From: Campylobacteraceae bacterium
GTDB taxonomy: Bacteria; Campylobacterota; Campylobacteria; Campylobacterales; Sulfurovaceae
Direction of reading: 5' to 3'
Assembly: GCA_027081355.1 (NCBI GenBank)
Contig: JALWKP010000161.1
Span: 1 to 33,466, forward strand
DNA: 33,466 nucleotides
Position 1 is the stretch's first letter. Every line of letters begins with the position of its first letter. Below, piece after piece: positions 31,295-33,466 of this stretch. The position numbers and the translations under genes were made by a program. The notes beneath the pieces were generated by a model. The model was not told where the DNA came from and did no database searches. It saw nothing but the letters and a program-made list of their open reading frames with translations.

Positions 31295-31306
31295 GACCTA
31301 TAGGTC
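31295..31306. promoter_or_regulatory. 12-bp palindrome GACCTATAGGTC in the HIT leader
   Basis: A perfect palindrome 16-27 bases before the HIT ATG and just downstream of an extended -10 (TGATATACT, TATACT at 31326-31321 on the minus strand). Placement suits a repressor operator; the plus-strand pheS promoter lies about 55 bases away. Confidence 0.45.
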
Positions 31307-31359
31307 AAAAATTTTTTAAAAGTATATCATATTTGATTACTCTCTAAAGTGGATTTCGC

Positions 31360-31365
31360 TACAAT
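31360..31365 (+). promoter_or_regulatory. -10 box (TACAAT) for pheS-pheT
   Basis: TACAAT 30 bases before the TTG start at 31396, with AGAGG at 31385-31389 as ribosome site. TTGATT at 31333-31338 is too far upstream (21 bases) to be a convincing -35. Confidence 0.5.
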
Positions 31366-31395
31366 TTGCAAATAATTTTCTTAAAGAGGTTCATT

Positions 31396-32388
31396 TTGGA
31401 AGAGTTAAAGAAAAAAATTGAAGAGATTAAAAGTTTAGAAGATTTAGAAAAAGTGCGTGTAGAAATTTTTGGCAAAAAGGGGATTTTGGCTGCGGAGTTT
31501 GCGAAGCTAAAAGATATTCCGCCGGCAGAGAAGAAAGATTTTGCCAAAGGTTTAAATGACAAAAAAGCAGCTTTGACAAAAATTTTTGAAGATATTAAGA
31601 ATCTTTTAGAGCAAGAAGCTTTAAATAAAAGATTAAAAAGCGAAGCTATCGATGTGTCACTTTATGGCTACGAGTTAAAAAAAGGCTCGCTGCACCCTGT
31701 AATGGAGACGATGGATAAAATAATCGATTACTTTGCAACGCTTAACTTTTCGGTTGAGAGCGGTCCTTTAGTAGAGGATGATTTTACAAATTTTGAAGCG
31801 CTGAACCTGCCAAAAAATCACCCGGCGCGCGATATGCAAGATACTTTTTTCTTTAAAGATAAAAACCTTTTAAGAACCCACACTTCTCCGGTGCAGATTA
31901 GAACTATGCTAAAGCAAAAGCCGCCAATTAGAATGATTGCCCCGGGTGCTGTGTTTAGAAGAGATTACGACTTAACCCACACGCCGATGTTCCATCAGGT
32001 AGAGGGGCTTGTTGTGGGCAAAAAGGGCGAAGTGAGCTTTGCCAATTTAAAATTTATTTTAGAAGACTTTTTACGCTATATGTTCGGCGATGTAAAGGTG
32101 CGCTTTAGACCCAGTTTCTTTCCGTTTACGGAACCTAGCACCGAAGTTGATATTAGCTGTATTTTCTGCGAAGGCAAAGGGTGCCGCGTTTGTTCGCACA
32201 CAGGCTGGCTGGAAGTTTTAGGCAGCGGTGTGGTTGATCCGAATGTCTTTAAAGCGGTAGGTTACGAAGATGTAAGCGGTTATGCGTTTGGTTTGGGTGT
32301 AGAGAGATTTGCTATGCTTTTACACAAAATTCCTGATTTGCGCTCGCTGTTTGAGGGCGATATTCGTTTATTGGAGCAGTTTAGATGA
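31396..32388 (+). CDS. pheS: Phenylalanyl-tRNA synthetase alpha subunit
   Basis: The catalytic subunit that charges tRNA-Phe as an alpha2-beta2 enzyme. I place the start at TTG 31396, where AGAGG is six bases upstream and the protein reads [20 protein letters not shown], like other PheS; the earlier in-frame TTG at 31366 would begin in the promoter. The 330 residues include motif 2 ([21 protein letters not shown]), the Cys cluster [12 protein letters not shown] of bacterial PheS, and motif 3 ([12 protein letters not shown]). It overlaps pheT by four bases. Confidence 0.97.
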   Translation: MEELKKKIEEIKSLEDLEKVRVEIFGKKGILAAEFAKLKDIPPAEKKDFAKGLNDKKAALTKIFEDIKNLLEQEALNKRLKSEAIDVSLYGYELKKGSLHPVMETMDKIIDYFATLNFSVESGPLVEDDFTNFEALNLPKNHPARDMQDTFFFKDKNLLRTHTSPVQIRTMLKQKPPIRMIAPGAVFRRDYDLTHTPMFHQVEGLVVGKKGEVSFANLKFILEDFLRYMFGDVKVRFRPSFFPFTEPSTEVDISCIFCEGKGCRVCSHTGWLEVLGSGVVDPNVFKAVGYEDVSGYAFGLGVERFAMLLHKIPDLRSLFEGDIRLLEQFR

Positions 32389-33466
32389 TAGTTACAAGAA
32401 GTTGGTTGCAAGAGTATATAGATTTAAGCGATATAAGCAACGAAGAGTTATGTAAGAAATTTAACGAAATAGGTTTAGAAGTCGATTCTGTTACAGAGCA
32501 CAAAATCCCTGCCAAAGTTGTAGTGGGCGAAGTGCTAGAGTGCAAAAAGCACCCAGATGCCGACAAATTGAATGTCTGCCAAGTAAATATCGGCTCTGAA
32601 GTTGTGCAAATTGTCTGTGGCGCAGCAAATGTTGTAAATGCAAAATATGTTGCGGTTGCCACAATCGGCGCGGTGCTGCCTGGTGACTTTAAAATTAAAA
32701 AGGCAAAACTGCGCGGGGTTGAGAGTTTCGGTATGATATGCTCAAGCACCGAGCTTGGTTTGCCAAAGCTTGAAGACGGCATTATGATTTTAGATGAGAG
32801 TATCGGCAAGCTGGAAGTTGGCAAAGAGTTAAACGAGTATGAAAAAGTTGCCGATACGGTTATAGAGCTTGAACTTACCGCAAACAGGGGTGATTGCTTA
32901 AGTATTAGAGGGGTTGCAAGAGATTTGGCTAGTGCATTTAAAAAAGAGGTTTACCCTTATGATTATGAACCTAAAATAAAATCGTTTATAGGGATTGCAA
33001 AAGAGTTAAATGTGAGCCAAAAATGCGATTTTCCGGGAGTGTTGGAATATGCTCTTGTCTCATGTGATAAGTTTAGAAATAATTTTTTAAACAGGCTAAG
33101 ATGTGCATTTGCAGGGCTTGAGCCAAAAGATGGATTAGATGTTCTTTTAGCTTATTCAACACATGCTAGCGGAGTGCTTTTAAGGGCTTATGATTGCTCT
33201 AAATTGGACGATGCAGATAAAAAACTGCAAATTTCAATTGAAATGCCAAAAGATTTTGTTGTTGAGGTAAAGAATTGCGATAAAGTGCTTTCTGTTGTTG
33301 GGGTTAATCAAAATAAAGAGTATAAGGCTGATGAAAATTCTAATAAGGTCTTAATTGAAGCTAGCTATATAGCACCGGATTTTTTGGTAGAGGGTGTTGC
33401 AAGAAATAGATTAGAAACAGATGAACTTTACTATAAAAGCTCAAGAGGAAGCGAACCGCAAATTAC
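32385..33466 (+). CDS. pheT: Phenylalanyl-tRNA synthetase beta subunit, 3' part cut by the window
   Basis: Starts at ATG 32385 (ATGA overlap with the pheS stop) and stays open to the window end, about 360 of the usual 750-800 residues. It begins [18 protein letters not shown]. The tRNA-binding OB domain (about 39-150) contains [18 protein letters not shown] and ends [11 protein letters not shown]3/B4 region follows with [14 protein letters not shown] (about 163-176). The editing-core and anticodon-binding (FDX-ACB) ends are outside the window. Coupled translation with pheS is likely. Confidence 0.96.
   Translation, partial: MIVTRSWLQEYIDLSDISNEELCKKFNEIGLEVDSVTEHKIPAKVVVGEVLECKKHPDADKLNVCQVNIGSEVVQIVCGAANVVNAKYVAVATIGAVLPGDFKIKKAKLRGVESFGMICSSTELGLPKLEDGIMILDESIGKLEVGKELNEYEKVADTVIELELTANRGDCLSIRGVARDLASAFKKEVYPYDYEPKIKSFIGIAKELNVSQKCDFPGVLEYALVSCDKFRNNFLNRLRCAFAGLEPKDGLDVLLAYSTHASGVLLRAYDCSKLDDADKKLQISIEMPKDFVVEVKNCDKVLSVVGVNQNKEYKADENSNKVLIEASYIAPDFLVEGVARNRLETDELYYKSSRGSEPQI

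Noticed and set aside
31366-31395. Upstream TTG start for pheS
   Set aside because: It overlaps the start-site region and lacks a ribosome site; TTG 31396 gives the standard PheS N-terminus.

Overview
This AT-rich window looks like chromosomal DNA of a member of the Campylobacterota (former Epsilonproteobacteria). The evidence is gene content and order: a ccoNOQP oxidase operon followed by a DUF4006 gene, a purA-DUF507-carA block, an HIT-pheS-pheT block, a PycB-like gene next to pckA, and a divergent AddB/AddA pair. GTG and TTG starts are common. I would not go below phylum. No tRNA, rRNA, CRISPR array or replication origin was recognised.

Layout. (1) 1-4252, minus strand: hemN (cut by the window edge), argF, a YdcH/DUF465 gene, argJ and rpmB. 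(2) 4451-9349, plus: a compact run of a class V aminotransferase, hisZ-like, purA, DUF507 and carA, then ddl after a repeat-filled gap. (3) 10795-15551, plus: ccoN, ccoO, ccoQ, ccoP, DUF4006, an unlisted 29-residue membrane peptide, a TPM-like membrane protein and a FixH-like protein; addB follows with a one-base overlap. (4) 17.9-25.8 kb: addA, metF, serB, an ABC exporter and a DEAD-box helicase gene, separated by unusually long gaps full of repeats; a broken toxin-antitoxin locus lies between addB and addA. (5) 27189-33466: a PycB-like gene, pckA, acylphosphatase, a small Cys-rich protein, HIT (minus), pheS and pheT (cut by the window edge).

How the genes work together. CarA with ArgF and ArgJ covers carbamoyl phosphate and ornithine/citrulline synthesis. 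PurA and HisZ serve purine and histidine synthesis, SerB serine, MetF C1-folate and Ddl the cell wall. The cco genes encode a high-affinity cbb3 oxidase typical of microaerobic life, HemN supplies haem without oxygen, and PckA is the PEP/oxaloacetate step. AddB and AddA would process double-strand breaks.

The most unusual material is in the gaps. A family of intergenic elements is built from degenerate 7-bp tandem repeats (GCTTAGA/AAAGCTT/GAAAACA types) arranged as nested inverted repeats around short GC-rich hairpins, with a recurring 10-mer GCCGCACAAT. At least six blocks occur; one appears to have supplied the last eight codons of serB. Also notable are a MITE-like element with 19-bp ends and a TTAAT duplication, a PycB homologue lacking all the expected catalytic residues beside pckA, a perfect 21-bp inverted repeat upstream of pckA, and an operator-like inverted repeat at the predicted cco start site.
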